Shown: positions 43,047 to 53,960 of the stretch, one piece after another
Layout: each line of letters begins with the position of its first letter
Position numbering within the stretch: position 1 is the stretch's first letter
Source: Actinomycetota bacterium
Lineage (GTDB): Bacteria > Actinomycetota > Actinomycetes > Actinomycetales > Dermatophilaceae
Length of the DNA stretch: 64,000 nt
Reading direction: 5' to 3'
Assembly: GCA_020161845.1 (NCBI GenBank)
Contig: JAIUNK010000017.1
Location: 29,474-93,473 of the forward strand
Position numbers and translations under genes: made by a program
The notes under the pieces: model-generated
Seen by the model: the letters and a program-made list of their open reading frames with translations, nothing else
The model's database searches: none
Told to the model about the DNA's origin: nothing

Positions 43047-45377
43047 TCAGGCCTCGAGCGCGGCCGGGATAGTGGCCCGGTGGATGGCGGCCAGTTCGGC
43101 CACCGGAATCGCGAATTCGCCCGCCACGGCCAGGTTTTCGCCGCCGGTCTCGCCGACCACGACCGCCGGTACGCCGTGCTCGGCCGCCAACGCCCGCACC
43201 GCCTCGACCTGCTCGGGCCGCACCGCGACCAGAGCCCGGGCCGCGCTCTCGGCGTACAGCACCTCGAAGGCACCCAACCCACTCGCGGCGCACACCTCGG
43301 CCAAACCAAGGCTCGCCCCGACGCCGTACCGCATCGCGCCCTCGGCCACCGCCACGGCCAGGCCCCCGTCGGACAGATCGTGCGCCGCCGCGAACAGGCC
43401 TCGCTGCGCGCCCCCGACCAGCACCTCCATCAGCGCCTTCTCAGCGGCCAAATCAACCTTCGGCGGCAGCCCACCGAGGTGCCCGTGCAGCTGCCACGCC
43501 CAACTGGACCCGCCGAACTCCGCCCGCGAGGTCCCCAGCTGCAGCAACGTCAGGCCGGGTTCGCGCCAGGACGACGGGGTCCGCCGCGCCACGTCCTCGA
43601 TCACGCCCAGCACCCCGACGACCGGCGTGGGGTGAATCGCCACGTCGCCGGTCTGGTTGTAGAACGACACATTCCCGCCCGTCACCGGGATGCCCAGCGC
43701 CTTGCACCCCTGCGCCAAACCACGCACGGCCTGCTCGAACTGCCACATCACCCCCGGGTCCTCCGGCGACCCGAAATTCAAGCAGTCGGTCACCGCCAAG
43801 GGCCGAGCCCCCGCGACGGCGACATTACGGTGCGCCTCGGCGAGGGCGAGCTGCGCCCCGGCGTATGGGTCGAGCTTGCAATACCGCCCATTGCAGTCCG
43901 TCGCGAGCGCCACGCCACGCCCGGTGGTCTCGTCGATCCGGATGACGCCGGCGTCGTCGGGCTGGGCCAGGGCGGTGTTGCCCATCACGTAACGGTCGTA
44001 CTGGTCCGTGACCCAGCTCTTGTCGGCCAGATCGGGGCTCGCCACGAGACGCCGCAGAACCTCGCCGAGCTCGGCCCCGGACGTCGGGCGCGGCAGCGCG
44101 TCCGGCGAATCCGCCTGCAGCCCATCAAGATAGGTCGGACGCACGATCGGCCGGTGATAGACCGGACCGTCGTGCGCCACCGACCGCGGCGGCACGTCGA
44201 CGATGACCTCGCCGCGGTAGTACACCCGCAGCCGGTCGCCGGGCACGACCTCCCCACACACTGTCGCCTCGATGTCCCACTTCGCGGTGATGGCCAGGAA
44301 CTCCTCGAGCCGCCCCGGCTCGACGACCGCCATCATCCGTTCCTGGGACTCGCTCATGAGGATCTCCTCAGGAGCCAGGGTCGGGTCGCGCAGCGGTACG
44401 TCGTCCAGCCACACGTCCATGCCCCCGTCGCCGGCGCTGGCCAATTCGCTCCAGGCACACGACAATCCGGCCGCGCCCAGGTCCTGGATGCCGTCGACCA
44501 CGCCCGCGGCGTACAGCTCCAGGCAGCACTCGATCAGGGTCTTCTCCTTGAACGGGTCCCCCACCTGCACCGATGGCCGCTTGGTGGGGCCATCGGCGTC
44601 GAACGTCGCCGACGCCAGCACCGAGGCACCACCGATGCCGTCGCCGCCGGTCCGCGCCCCGAAGAGCACGACCTTGTTCCCCGCACCGGAGGCGTGCGCC
44701 GTGTGGATGTCCTCGATCCGCATCTTGCCCACGCACAACGCGTTGACCAGCGGGTTGCCCTGATAGCAGGGGTCGAAGACGACCTCGCCGCCGATATTGG
44801 GCAGGCCCAGGCAGTTGCCGTAGCCGCCGATCCCCCCGACGATCCCCGGCAACACCCGGTGGGTGTCCGGGTGGTCCAGCGCCCCGAACCGCAGCGGGTC
44901 CATCACCGCGATCGGCCGCGCGCCCATCGCCATGATGTCCCGGACGATCCCGCCGACGCCGGTGGCGGCGCCCTGATAGGGCTCCACGTACGACGGGTGG
45001 TTGTGCGACTCGACCTTGAACGTCACGGCCCAGCCGTCGCCGATGTCGACGACCCCGGCGTTCTCGCCGATGCCGACGAGCATCTTGGCGCGCATCTCGT
45101 CGGTGAGGTTCTCTGAGAAGTGGCGAAAGTGCACCTTGGAGGACTTGTAGGAGCAGTGCTCGGACCACATCACCGAATACATCGCCAGCTCCCCGCCCGT
45201 CGGCCGGCGCCCGAGGATCTCGCGGATCCGCGCGTATTCGTCGTCGGCCACCCCGAGCTCGCGATAGGGCAGGACCCGGTCGGGGGTGGCGCGAGCGTTC
45301 TCGACGGTGTCGAGTTGGGCAGACGTCGGCGCGGCGATGATGCTCGCCTGCTGGTCGGTCACGGGTTCAGGCTCCAC
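43047..45377 (-). CDS. purL: Phosphoribosylformylglycinamidine synthase subunit PurL
   Basis: The 776-residue small PurL has the family signatures [55 protein letters not shown] and [14 protein letters not shown], and lacks the glutaminase domain carried here by PurQ. With PurQ and PurS it makes FGAM from FGAR. GTG 45377 start, 17 bases after the purQ stop. Confidence 0.97.
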   Translation of the reverse strand: MEPEPVTDQQASIIAAPTSAQLDTVENARATPDRVLPYRELGVADDEYARIREILGRRPTGGELAMYSVMWSEHCSYKSSKVHFRHFSENLTDEMRAKMLVGIGENAGVVDIGDGWAVTFKVESHNHPSYVEPYQGAATGVGGIVRDIMAMGARPIAVMDPLRFGALDHPDTHRVLPGIVGGIGGYGNCLGLPNIGGEVVFDPCYQGNPLVNALCVGKMRIEDIHTAHASGAGNKVVLFGARTGGDGIGGASVLASATFDADGPTKRPSVQVGDPFKEKTLIECCLELYAAGVVDGIQDLGAAGLSCAWSELASAGDGGMDVWLDDVPLRDPTLAPEEILMSESQERMMAVVEPGRLEEFLAITAKWDIEATVCGEVVPGDRLRVYYRGEVIVDVPPRSVAHDGPVYHRPIVRPTYLDGLQADSPDALPRPTSGAELGEVLRRLVASPDLADKSWVTDQYDRYVMGNTALAQPDDAGVIRIDETTGRGVALATDCNGRYCKLDPYAGAQLALAEAHRNVAVAGARPLAVTDCLNFGSPEDPGVMWQFEQAVRGLAQGCKALGIPVTGGNVSFYNQTGDVAIHPTPVVGVLGVIEDVARRTPSSWREPGLTLLQLGTSRAEFGGSSWAWQLHGHLGGLPPKVDLAAEKALMEVLVGGAQRGLFAAAHDLSDGGLAVAVAEGAMRYGVGASLGLAEVCAASGLGAFEVLYAESAARALVAVRPEQVEAVRALAAEHGVPAVVVGETGGENLAVAGEFAIPVAELAAIHRATIPAALEA

Positions 45378-45394
45378 ATGAGGTCAGGCGCCGG

Positions 45395-46069
45395 TCAGGC
45401 GCTCACAAGCGTGTGCAGGATCGAGGTGAAGAAGGCGATGCCGTCGCGCGACGGGCCGAACAGGTCGTCGATGCAGTGCTCGGGGTGCGGCATCAGCCCG
45501 ACCACGTTGCCGCGCTCGTTGCAGATCCCGGCGATGTCGGCGTAGCTGCCGTTGGGGTTGCCGCCGACATATCGGAAGACCACCCGCCCCTCGCCCTCGA
45601 TCCGGGCGACCGTCTCCGGGTCGGCCACGAAGCAGCCTTCGCCGTTCTTCAGGACGATCACGATCTCCTGGCCGGCCGTGAAGTCGCGGGTCCAGGCCGT
45701 CTCGACGTTTTCGACCCGCAGCCGTTGGTCGCGGCACACGAACTGCCGCCCGGCGTTGCGGGACAACGCGCCCGGCAGCAGGTGCGACTCGCACAACACC
45801 TGGAAGCCGTTGCAGATGCCCAGCACCGGCAGTCCGCCCCGAGCCGCCTCGATGATCGGCGTCATCACCGGCGCGAACCGCGCGATCGCCCCGGCCCGCA
45901 GGTAGTCCCCATAGCTGAACCCGCCCGGCAGCACGACCGCGTCGACACCGTGCAGGTCGGCGTCGGCGTGCCAGAGCGGCACCGGCGCGCCGCCAGCGGC
46001 TCGAACGGCGCGCTGCGCGTCCAGATCGTCGAGCGTCCCCGGGAAGGTGACGACGCCGATCCGCATCAC
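45395..46069 (-). CDS. purQ: Phosphoribosylformylglycinamidine synthase subunit PurQ
   Basis: The glutaminase subunit (224 residues) has the nucleophile Cys in [13 protein letters not shown], the His/Glu pair MPHPEHC and the N-terminal [20 protein letters not shown]. It supplies ammonia to PurL. The GTG at 46069 overlaps the purS stop; the adjacent ATG at 46066 is equally likely. Confidence 0.97.
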   Translation of the reverse strand: MMRIGVVTFPGTLDDLDAQRAVRAAGGAPVPLWHADADLHGVDAVVLPGGFSYGDYLRAGAIARFAPVMTPIIEAARGGLPVLGICNGFQVLCESHLLPGALSRNAGRQFVCRDQRLRVENVETAWTRDFTAGQEIVIVLKNGEGCFVADPETVARIEGEGRVVFRYVGGNPNGSYADIAGICNERGNVVGLMPHPEHCIDDLFGPSRDGIAFFTSILHTLVSA

Positions 46070-46524
46070 TCGTCGTCCTCCATGTGGTAAAGGCCAGTGC
46101 CGGGGAGGGCGTCCAAGACTTCGATAGACACGGGACGACGGTACGCCGGGACGGGCCGCGCCTCGCGCCGCACCTCACCCTCGGCCACATGGTCGTTGGC
46201 GCCCCAGGTGTCGGGCAGCTCATCGTCGTCCCAGTCATAACCCGCCAGCGTCGCCGCCGACGGCAGCACCTCCGGGGCATCCTCCGCCCGCACCGAGACG
46301 ATGTCCTCGATCACCGGGTTGGACAGCAGCACCTCGGCGGCCCTGCGAGCCGCGTCCAGGACCTCCAGCGTCACCTCGCCGTCGACGGTCAGGGCGAAGC
46401 GTTTGCCCTGGCGCACGGCCGTGAACTGGCCGAACCCCAGGCGCGGCAGGGCGCCCGCGACGGCCTGTCCCTGCGGGTCAAGGATCTCGGGCTTGAGCAT
46501 CACGTCCACGACGACGGTTCCCAT
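46066..46524 (-). CDS. purS: PurS subunit with long C-terminal extension
   Basis: The first 85 residues are PurS ([50 protein letters not shown]). Most PurS proteins end there; this one continues for about 65 residues ([32 protein letters not shown]) to 152 in total. The extension is acidic then basic, without known fold. The stop is coupled to purQ. PurS holds PurL and PurQ together. Confidence 0.93.
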   Translation of the reverse strand: MGTVVVDVMLKPEILDPQGQAVAGALPRLGFGQFTAVRQGKRFALTVDGEVTLEVLDAARRAAEVLLSNPVIEDIVSVRAEDAPEVLPSAATLAGYDWDDDELPDTWGANDHVAEGEVRREARPVPAYRRPVSIEVLDALPGTGLYHMEDDE

Positions 46525-46641
46525 GAGGCGTCTCCTGTGCGGGCGGGGCAATGGGCTCCAGCCTATCGGTGTGGGGACCGCCGGGACGGGCCCGCGCGCC
46601 CACCGTCTCCCGCCCAGGAGAAGCTGCGAGGATTCGCAGTC

Positions 46642-48734
46642 GTGACCCCCGAAGTGGAAGACGTGGGCCCGGTCGAAGACCGCCCGGACGCCCAGGAGCA
46701 CAACGTCGCAGCCCCGGAAGCGGACGTCGCAGCCCAGGAACAGGACGTCCCAGCCCAGGAACAGGACGTCCCAGCCCAGGAACAGGACGTCGTACCGAAG
46801 GTCGCGGCCGGCGGCCTCAGTCACCCCACCAGCTCCCCCGACGACACCCCGAGCCACTCCGGCCGGCGCCTGGCCCCACTGATGCTCGGCGCCTTGGGCA
46901 TCGTGTTCGGGGACATCGGCACCAGCCCCCTGTATTCGATGCAGACCGTCTTCTCCATCGACCAGCACGCGGTCGCGGCGACGCCCGCGAACGTGTACGG
47001 CGTGATCTCGCTGGCCTTCTGGTCGATCACGATGATCGTCTCGATCAAGTACGTCGTCCGGTCATGCGGGCCGACAACCACGGCGAGGGGGGCATCCTCG
47101 CCCTGACCGCCCTGTTGCGCGACTCGTTCCGCAGCAAGCGCGCCGTGCACGCCATCACCCTGCTCGGCATCGTCGGCGCCGCCTTGTTCTACGGGGATTC
47201 GGTGATCACCCCGGCCATCTCGGTCATGTCCGCCGTGGAGGGCCTTAACGTCGCCAATCCGGCGATGGAGGACTGGATCCTGCCGATCTCCGTGGCCATC
47301 CTGACCATGCTCTTCCTCGTGCAGCGCTTCGGCACCGCCGTGGTGGGCCGGGCGTTCGGTCCGGTCATGGTGCTGTGGTTCGGGACGCTGGCCGTGCTCG
47401 GGATCCCGCAGATCCTGGCCCGACCGGAGATTGTCGGCGCCCTCTCGCCGACCCACGCGCTGGCTTTCGCCGTCGAAGAACCGTTCATCGCGTTCGTCGC
47501 GATGGGCGCGGTGGTGTTGACGATCACGGGGGCCGAGGCGCTGTACGCCGACATGGGGCACTTCGGGGCTCGACCGATCAGGCTGGCCTGGTTCGCCGTC
47601 GTCTTCCCCTGCCTGGTGCTGAACTACCTCGGCCAGGGCGCGGAAATCCTCGCCGACCCCACCGCCATCGACAATCCGTTCTTCCGGATGGCCCCGAACT
47701 GGGCGGTTCTGCCGCTGGTCGGGCTGGCCACACTGGCGACGGTGATCGCCTCCCAGGCGGTCATCTCCGGGGCCTTCTCGGTGTCCCATCAGGCCGTGCA
47801 CATGAGCCTGATCCCGCGCGTCGCCGTCAAGCACACCTCGCGATCCGAGGGTGGCCAGATCTACGTGCCGACCATCAACTGGCTGCTCTACTTCGGGGTG
47901 TTGCTGCTCATCGCGGGCTTCCCGAACGCCAACCACCTCGCCAACGCCTACGGGCTGGCAGTGACGGGCACCCTCGTGCTGACCACCGTGCTGTTCCTCG
48001 GCCTCGCGGACAAGGTCTGGCATTGGCCGATGTGGCTGCTGGTCCTCATCGCCGTCGTGGTCGGCGGCCTGGAGGCGACCTTCTTCGGTGCCAACCTGAC
48101 AAAACTGTTGCACGGTGGCTGGCTGCCGGTGCTCATCGCCGGGGCCATCGTCTTCCTGATGACCACCTGGCTGCGCGGCCGCGAGCTGGTCCGCCAGAAG
48201 CGTGCCGAGCTGGAGGAGCCGATCCGGCCGTGGATCGAGCGGCTGCGGGACCGCGAGGTTCAGCGGGTCCCCGGCACGGCGGTGTTCCTGCACGCCAACC
48301 CCGAGACGGTCCCCCTCGCGCTGAAGGAGAACCTGCGCTTCAACCAGATCATCCACGAGCAGATCGCGATCGTCACGGTCGTGGTGCAGAACATCCCGCA
48401 CGTGCGCCACCGCGACCGGGTCACCTACGACAACCTCGGCTACGACGACGACGGCATCTGCCACATCCAGATCCGGCTGGGCTTCAACGATTCCCAGAAC
48501 GTGCCGGTCGGCCTGTCCTGGGGCCGCGGCAAGAGCACGGCCTTCGACATCGACCCCGACCAGGCCCGCTACTTCGTCTCCGTGCTGAAGATCCAGGCCG
48601 AGAGTGGGTCCGGCCTGGCCCGGTGGCGCCGCAAGATCTTCGTCTGGATGACCAACAACGAAGGCGACCGGTCGACGTCGTTCCACCTGCCGCCGGGCCG
48701 GACCGCGGTGATGGGCGGCTCACTCAAGATCTGA
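46642..48734 (+). pseudogene. kup: Kup-type potassium transporter, single-base frameshift
   Basis: GTG 46642 opens a 60-residue hydrophilic leader with three AQEQDVP repeats, then LMLGALGIVFGDIGTSPLYS and TMIVSIKYVV. The frame then shifts near 47056-47062; one added base gives YVV-x-VMRADNHGEGGILALTA and a continuous protein of about 697 residues. The remainder (LFYGDSVITPAISVMSAVEG, ALYADMGHFGARPIRLAW) is intact. Kup imports K+ with protons. As written it would give a 155-residue fragment. Either a recent mutation or a sequencing error. Confidence 0.9.
46727..46795 (+). repeat. 21-bp tandem repeat in the Kup leader
   Basis: GACGTCCCAGCCCAGGAACAG-like units repeat three times in frame, encoding AQEQDVP. 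They lie in the hydrophilic N-terminal leader, outside the transport domain. Confidence 0.85.
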
Positions 48735-48740
48735 GCCGGT

Positions 48741-49673
48741 TCAGGCGTCGAAGCGGCGGCCGGTCAGGGTCTCGTAGGCCGCGACGTACGTCTCCCGGGT
48801 GCGCTCCACGACCTCCGCCGGCAGCGGCGGCGGCGCCGTACCGGAGCGCGGGTCCCAGCCGCTGGCCGGCGAGGTGAGCCAGTTGCGGACGTACTGCTTG
48901 TCATAACTGACCTGCGTGCGCCCCGGTTCGTACGCCGCAGCGGGCCAGAACCGGGAGCTGTCCGGGGTGAGCACCTCGTCGGCGAGCACCAGATCCCCCG
49001 CCTCGGACAGTCCGTATTCGACCTTGGTGTCCGCGATGAGGATGCCCCGCGGCTCGGCGATCTGCCCGGCCCGCGCCAGGATCGTCGTGGTCAGCTCGCC
49101 GGCGCGCGCGGTCAGGTCGGCCCCGATGAGCTCCGCCACCTGCGGATGGGTCAGTTGCTCGTCGTGCTCGCCGAGCGGCGCCTTGGACGTCGGGGTGAAG
49201 ATCGGCCGGGCCAGCCGGCTGGCCTCGACCAGCCCGGGGGGCAGCGGTACGCCGCAGACGGCGCCGGTGGCCTGATAGTCGGCCAACCCGTGGCCGGTCA
49301 GGTAGGCGCGCGCGATGCATTCGACCGGCAGCATCCGCAGCCGGCGGACCAGCACCGCTCGCCCGGCCACCCGCTCGGGGATCGTGGGGCCGTCGGCGGC
49401 CAGCACGTGGTGCGGCACGAGGTCGGCCAGCTGCTCGAACCACCACAGGCTCAGCTGGGTGAGCACCCGGCCCTTGTCCGGAATGAGGGAGTCGAGCACG
49501 TAGTCGTACGCCGAGATGCGGTCGCTCGCCACCAGCAGCAACTGCTCCTCGTTGGCTCGCCCGGTGGCCGGGTCCAGGGGGGCGTAGAGGTCGCGGACCT
49601 TGCCGGAGTAGACGTGCCGGTAGCCGGGCAGCTCGGGCGCCTGGGCTTGGGTCTCGGCGCGGGGTTCGGTCAC
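48741..49673 (-). CDS. purC: SAICAR synthetase
   Basis: The 310-residue enzyme has YRHVYSGKVRDLYAPL, VASDRISAYDYVL, IPDKGRVLTQLSLWWFEQ, LPVECIARAYLTGHG and DTKVEYGLSEAGDLVLADEVLTPD-type signatures. It joins CAIR and aspartate. GTG 49673 overlaps the purD stop. Convergent with kup. Confidence 0.96.
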   Translation of the reverse strand: MTEPRAETQAQAPELPGYRHVYSGKVRDLYAPLDPATGRANEEQLLLVASDRISAYDYVLDSLIPDKGRVLTQLSLWWFEQLADLVPHHVLAADGPTIPERVAGRAVLVRRLRMLPVECIARAYLTGHGLADYQATGAVCGVPLPPGLVEASRLARPIFTPTSKAPLGEHDEQLTHPQVAELIGADLTARAGELTTTILARAGQIAEPRGILIADTKVEYGLSEAGDLVLADEVLTPDSSRFWPAAAYEPGRTQVSYDKQYVRNWLTSPASGWDPRSGTAPPPLPAEVVERTRETYVAAYETLTGRRFDA

Positions 49674-50959
49674 GGCGCGCCGACCCCGGGCAGCTGGATG
49701 CGGCCCTGCGCGGCAGCGAGGGCGATGTCGGTGCGGTGGTGGCTGCCGCGCAGGCGGATCCGCCCGACCGCGGCGTACGCGCGCTCCCGCGCCTGGCCAA
49801 GATCGGCGCCCCGCGCGACGACGGAGAGCACCCGCCCGCCCGCGCTGACGAGTTGACCGGTGGCCGCCGTGGTGCCGGCATGCAGCACGGCCGCGTCGGC
49901 ACCGACCTCGTCCAGCCCCTCGATGGGGTCGCCCTTGTGCGGGCCCTCCGGATAGCCCTTGGCGGCGACCACAACGGTGACGGCGTAGTCGTGGCTCCAC
50001 CGCAGTGGCGCCAGCTCGTCGAGGCGACCGGTCGCCGCGGCCATCAGCAGGCCGCCGAGCGGGCTTTCCAACCGGGCGAGGACCACCTGGGTCTCGGGGT
50101 CGCCGAACCGAGCGTTGAACTCCACCACCCGGGTGCCGCGGGAGGTCAACGCCAGCCCGACGTAGAGGATCCCGACGAACGGCGTGCCCCGATGCCGCAT
50201 CTCGTCGACGGTGGGCTGGGCAACCCGGGTCAGGACCTCCTCGACCAGCCCCGGCGGTGCCCAGTCGAGCGGCGAATAGGCGCCCATGCCACCGGTGTTC
50301 GGTCCCTGATCGCCGTCCAGGGCGCGCTTGAAGTCCTGCGCGGGCGCCAACGGCAGCACGGTGTGGCCGTCGGTCACGCAGAACAGCGAGACCTCCGGGC
50401 CGTCCAGGAACTCCTCGACGACGACCGTCGCACCGGGCCCCCGGTTGAGGCAGTGCGCCGCGTGCGCCAGGGCGGTCATGCGGTTGCCCGTGACGACGAC
50501 GCCTTTGCCGGCGGCCAGGCCGTCGTCCTTGACGACATAGGGCGCGCCGAGGGCGTCCAGCGCGTCGGCGACCTCGTCGGGCGAGGTGCAGACGTGCGCG
50601 AGCGCGGTCGGGACCCCGGCGGCCGCCATGACCTCCTTCGCGAACGACTTGCTGCCCTCGAGCCGGGCGGCCGCTGCAGACGGGCCGAAGCAGGCGATGC
50701 CGCGCTGGCGGACCGCGTCGGCGACGCCCTCGACCAGCGGCGCTTCGGGGCCGATCACGACCAGGTCGACGCCGAGGGACTCGGCCAGTCGGGCGATCTC
50801 CGACCCGGCGGTCAGGGAGGAGACCTCGTGGCGGGTGGCCTGCGCGCCGATGCCGGGGTTGCCCGGCGCCGCGTGCAGCTCCTCGACCTCTGGGTCCGCT
50901 GCCAGGGCGTGGACAAGGGCATGTTCGCGGGCACCGGAGCCGACGACGAGGACCTTCAC
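49670..50959 (-). CDS. purD: Phosphoribosylamine-glycine ligase (GAR synthetase)
   Basis: The 429-residue ATP-grasp enzyme starts MKVLVVGSGAREHALVHALA and has LAAGKGVVV, LDGPEVSLFCVTDG, QDFKRALDGDQGPNTGGMGAY and EFNARFGDPETQVVL. It makes GAR, the second step of purine synthesis. GTG 50959 start. Coupled to purC by GTGA. Confidence 0.97.
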   Translation of the reverse strand: MKVLVVGSGAREHALVHALAADPEVEELHAAPGNPGIGAQATRHEVSSLTAGSEIARLAESLGVDLVVIGPEAPLVEGVADAVRQRGIACFGPSAAAARLEGSKSFAKEVMAAAGVPTALAHVCTSPDEVADALDALGAPYVVKDDGLAAGKGVVVTGNRMTALAHAAHCLNRGPGATVVVEEFLDGPEVSLFCVTDGHTVLPLAPAQDFKRALDGDQGPNTGGMGAYSPLDWAPPGLVEEVLTRVAQPTVDEMRHRGTPFVGILYVGLALTSRGTRVVEFNARFGDPETQVVLARLESPLGGLLMAAATGRLDELAPLRWSHDYAVTVVVAAKGYPEGPHKGDPIEGLDEVGADAAVLHAGTTAATGQLVSAGGRVLSVVARGADLGQARERAYAAVGRIRLRGSHHRTDIALAAAQGRIQLPGVGAP

Positions 50960-51427
50960 GCGTCCACCCTAGCGGCGCCGCGGAATCGGCACTGCGGGAC
51001 CATCCGCGCGGTTCCCAGCGCCTCCCAGCGCCGAGGTTCCCTGCGCCGCAGACGCCCCCGAGGAACAGGGGGGTCCTCCCCGGGGTGCGCCCGCGGCTCC
51101 TCGGCCCGTCAGGGGGTTTCGGGCCGAGGCGTCGGGAGCCTGAGACTCCGCGACACGATCAGCCTCGCAAAACTGAGCCGACAGGTAAAGCGCCCAGGCG
51201 GCGGCTCAGGGCATCTCCATGCAAATGAGACCCTTTGCAGGACAACGGGATTCACAATCCTGACGGGTCTTCGCGCGGTCCCGGCCGGGTCCCACCTCAG
51301 GCCCGTCGCGGGCTCGTCGCGGTCCCACCCGAGCGTCGCCTGGGGGTGCGGGGGCCCGCGGACCGGGCGCCGCCGGGCCGGATTAGACTGTTCCACTCAA
51401 CGTCAGCCGGGCACGTCAAGGGGTGGG
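50960..51427. other. purD/helR intergenic region (468 bases)
   Basis: No gene is supported. A TAGACT element at 51384-51389 is a possible -10 for the helicase gene, without a clear -35. TGCAAA/TTTGCA (51220-51239) forms a short inverted repeat in the least GC-rich part. Confidence 0.35.
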
Positions 51428-53734
51428 ATGGGGTACGTCGAGGGCGACCGGGACCTCCTGGCCACGGAGCTCGCGATCGAACAGGCTCACGTCGACCGCG
51501 TCTACGCCGAACTCGTCGCCGCCGGCGAGCGGGCCGCCCTGGTGCAGGCCGACGGGCTCGCCCGCGGCCGCACCGACCGCACCGGCGACGTCCGCGACGA
51601 GGAGATGACCGGCCTGTTCGAGCGGGACGCCCTGGTTTACAGCGCCGCCCGTCGCCGCGCCGACCTCGACCGGGAGCACGAGGGCCTGGTGTTCGGCCGA
51701 CTGGATCTCGACCATGACGACGGCCGGCCGGCCCGGGAAGTCCGATACGTCGGGCGTCTCGGGGTCCGCGACGACGACTACGAACCGCTCGTCATCGACT
51801 GGCGCGCCCCGGCGGCCGAGCCGTTCTACCGGGCCACCCCCGCTGCGCCGATGAACGTGCTCCGCCGCCGCGTCCTGCGCTGCCGCGGGCAGGTCGTGAT
51901 CGGCGCCGAAGACGATCTGATGGTCCCCGAGGCGCCCGAGGACCTCGTCGTCCTCGGCGAGGGTGCACTGCTGGCCGCCCTGTCCCGAAGCCGATCCGGG
52001 CGGATGCGCGACATCGTCGCCACGATCCAGGCCGACCAGGACGAGGCGATCCGGGCGCCCGCCACCGGAGTCGTCGAGATCACCGGCGGACCCGGCACCG
52101 GCAAGACCGTCGTGGCGCTGCATCGCGCGGCGTACCTGCTCTATTCCGACCGGCGCCGCTTCGAGCGCGGCGGGGTGCTCGTGGTGGGGCCGAGCGCGGC
52201 GTACACGGCGTACATCGAGCGCGTCCTGCCCTCCCTCGGCGAGGACTCCGTCGTGCTGCGCTCCGTCGGCGACGTCGTCGACGCCGTGACGGGGACGCGC
52301 TTCGACCCACCCGCGGTGGCCAGGGTGAAGGGATCGGCGCGGATCCGGCGCGTCCTGGCCCGCGCGGCCCGCGACGTCATCCCCGGCTCCCCGGACGCGC
52401 TGCGGGTGATGGTCACCGGGCGACCGGTGCACCTGGACCGGCGGACCTTGGACAAGCTGCGCGCGCAGGTGCTGCGGCATCACCATCGCAACTCCTCGCG
52501 GGAGGCGATGGCCTCGGCGCTGGCCCAGGCGGCGTGGCGGCAGGTGGGCGAGGGCGACCGCGACGAATTCCTCGACGTGTTCGCCGACCACCGCGATGTC
52601 GAGCGCTTCCTCGCCGAGTGGTGGCGGCCCGTCGACCCCCGCGAGGTGCTGCTGTGGCTGGCCGATCCCGGCCGCGCCGGGCGTTACGTCGCCGGCGTCT
52701 TCCCGGCGGCGGACGGAGCGGCGCTGGGGGCGTCGTACCGTCTGGCCCTCGACACCGGCACCTGGAGCGTCGCCGACGCCGCCCTGGTCGACGACCTGTC
52801 GGCGCGGCTGGGCCTGGTCCCGGAGAAGACCGACCCCGAGCGAGGGTTCTACGAGGTCGAACTCCTCGACGACGTCGAAGCCGAGGCGGTCGCGCTCGGT
52901 TCGCTGCGCGGCGGGGGCGGCGGGCGCGGCGGGGGCGGCGGCGGTGGGGGTGGCGGTGAGTCCGCGGCGGGCGGGCAGGGCTACCGGCAGCGGGCCGCCA
53001 ACGGCGCCGCGCCGGGCGGTGGGCTGGACGCCGAGGGCCGTCGCGACCTGCTGCTCTGGGGTCGGATCGACCGGCCGGGCGATTATGCGCATGTGCTGGT
53101 CGACGAGGCCCAGGACCTCTCCCCGATGCAGTGGCGGATGCTGGCCCGGCGGGGTCGCTCGGCGTCGTGGACCGTGGTGGGGGACGCGGCGCAGGCGTCC
53201 TGGGGCGGGGCCGCCGAGGCGGCCGCCGCGCGCGACGAGGCGTTCGGGCGGCACCGCCGGCGGACCTTCCACATGGCGACGAACTACCGCAACGCGCGGG
53301 AGATCTTCGACTACGCGGCCTCGGTGATCCTGCCGCTGGTGCCGGATGCGGACATTCCGGCGGCCGTGCGAGAGGTGGGCGTCGACCCGGTGGTCCGCCG
53401 CGTGGCGCCCGATCAGGTGGCGAGCGCCGTCGAACAGGCCGTTGCAGCCTTGCGCACCGAGGTCGAGGGGGCGATCGCGGTGATCGTCCCGGCCCGCTGG
53501 GCGGCGGCCGTCGCCGGGTTGTTGGGCTCCGAGGACTCCGGGGGCTCCGGGGGCCCCGACGGCCGGGTCGTCGTGGCCGATCCGCTGAGTGTCAAGGGCC
53601 TGGAGTACGACGCGACCGTGGTCGTCGACCCCGACGAGATCGTGGCGGAGTCCCCCGGCGGCGTGCGGGTGCTCTATGTCGCGCTGACCCGGGCGGCGCA
53701 CCGCATGCACGTGCTCTCGATCGAGTCTGGCTGA
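51428..53734 (+). CDS. HelR/HelD-like superfamily 1 ATPase
   Basis: The 768-residue protein has an N-terminal coiled coil (LLATELAIEQAHVDRVYAEL), Walker A ITGGPGTGKTVVALHRAAYL near residue 220, Walker B HVLVDEAQDLSPMQWRML, TNYRNAREIFDYA and LYVALTRAAHRMHVLSI. The layout is HelD/HelR, which removes stalled RNA polymerase from DNA; actinobacterial HelR also protects against rifamycins. A glycine run (about 17 Gly near residue 495-510, 52910-52960) is an unusual insertion before the second ATPase half. No rifamycin-associated element was found upstream. Confidence 0.88.
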   Translation: MGYVEGDRDLLATELAIEQAHVDRVYAELVAAGERAALVQADGLARGRTDRTGDVRDEEMTGLFERDALVYSAARRRADLDREHEGLVFGRLDLDHDDGRPAREVRYVGRLGVRDDDYEPLVIDWRAPAAEPFYRATPAAPMNVLRRRVLRCRGQVVIGAEDDLMVPEAPEDLVVLGEGALLAALSRSRSGRMRDIVATIQADQDEAIRAPATGVVEITGGPGTGKTVVALHRAAYLLYSDRRRFERGGVLVVGPSAAYTAYIERVLPSLGEDSVVLRSVGDVVDAVTGTRFDPPAVARVKGSARIRRVLARAARDVIPGSPDALRVMVTGRPVHLDRRTLDKLRAQVLRHHHRNSSREAMASALAQAAWRQVGEGDRDEFLDVFADHRDVERFLAEWWRPVDPREVLLWLADPGRAGRYVAGVFPAADGAALGASYRLALDTGTWSVADAALVDDLSARLGLVPEKTDPERGFYEVELLDDVEAEAVALGSLRGGGGGRGGGGGGGGGGESAAGGQGYRQRAANGAAPGGGLDAEGRRDLLLWGRIDRPGDYAHVLVDEAQDLSPMQWRMLARRGRSASWTVVGDAAQASWGGAAEAAAARDEAFGRHRRRTFHMATNYRNAREIFDYAASVILPLVPDADIPAAVREVGVDPVVRRVAPDQVASAVEQAVAALRTEVEGAIAVIVPARWAAAVAGLLGSEDSGGSGGPDGRVVVADPLSVKGLEYDATVVVDPDEIVAESPGGVRVLYVALTRAAHRMHVLSIESG

Positions 53735-53775
53735 CCACAGCCCGGATCAGCCTGGCCCCCGCGCTTTCCACAGGC

Positions 53776-53837
53776 CGACCGTTCGTGACCAGCCATTTTG
53801 GCACCATGGTGCCAAATGCCCAGGTGACGAACGGTCG
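53776..53837. repeat. 62-bp palindromic repeat, family 1 copy 1
   Basis: Near-palindrome centred on GGCACCATGGTGCC, with arms CGACCGTTCGT and ACGAACGGTCG. Same length (62) as the copies at 55691 and 56804. Here the arms extend outward by TTTCCACAGGC and its exact complement, to 53765-53848. It lies between the helicase and acyl-CoA ligase genes and has no DUF559 gene beside it. Confidence 0.92.
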
Positions 53838-53960
53838 GCCTGTGGAAATCTGCGCTGACCGGCTTCGGGTACGAGGCTTGTCGGTGGGTCGAGGCCTTGA
53901 CGGTGCACCGCCCGCCGCGATAGGCCGGGACATCCGCAGCAGAGGCGAAAGGCCATCCCC

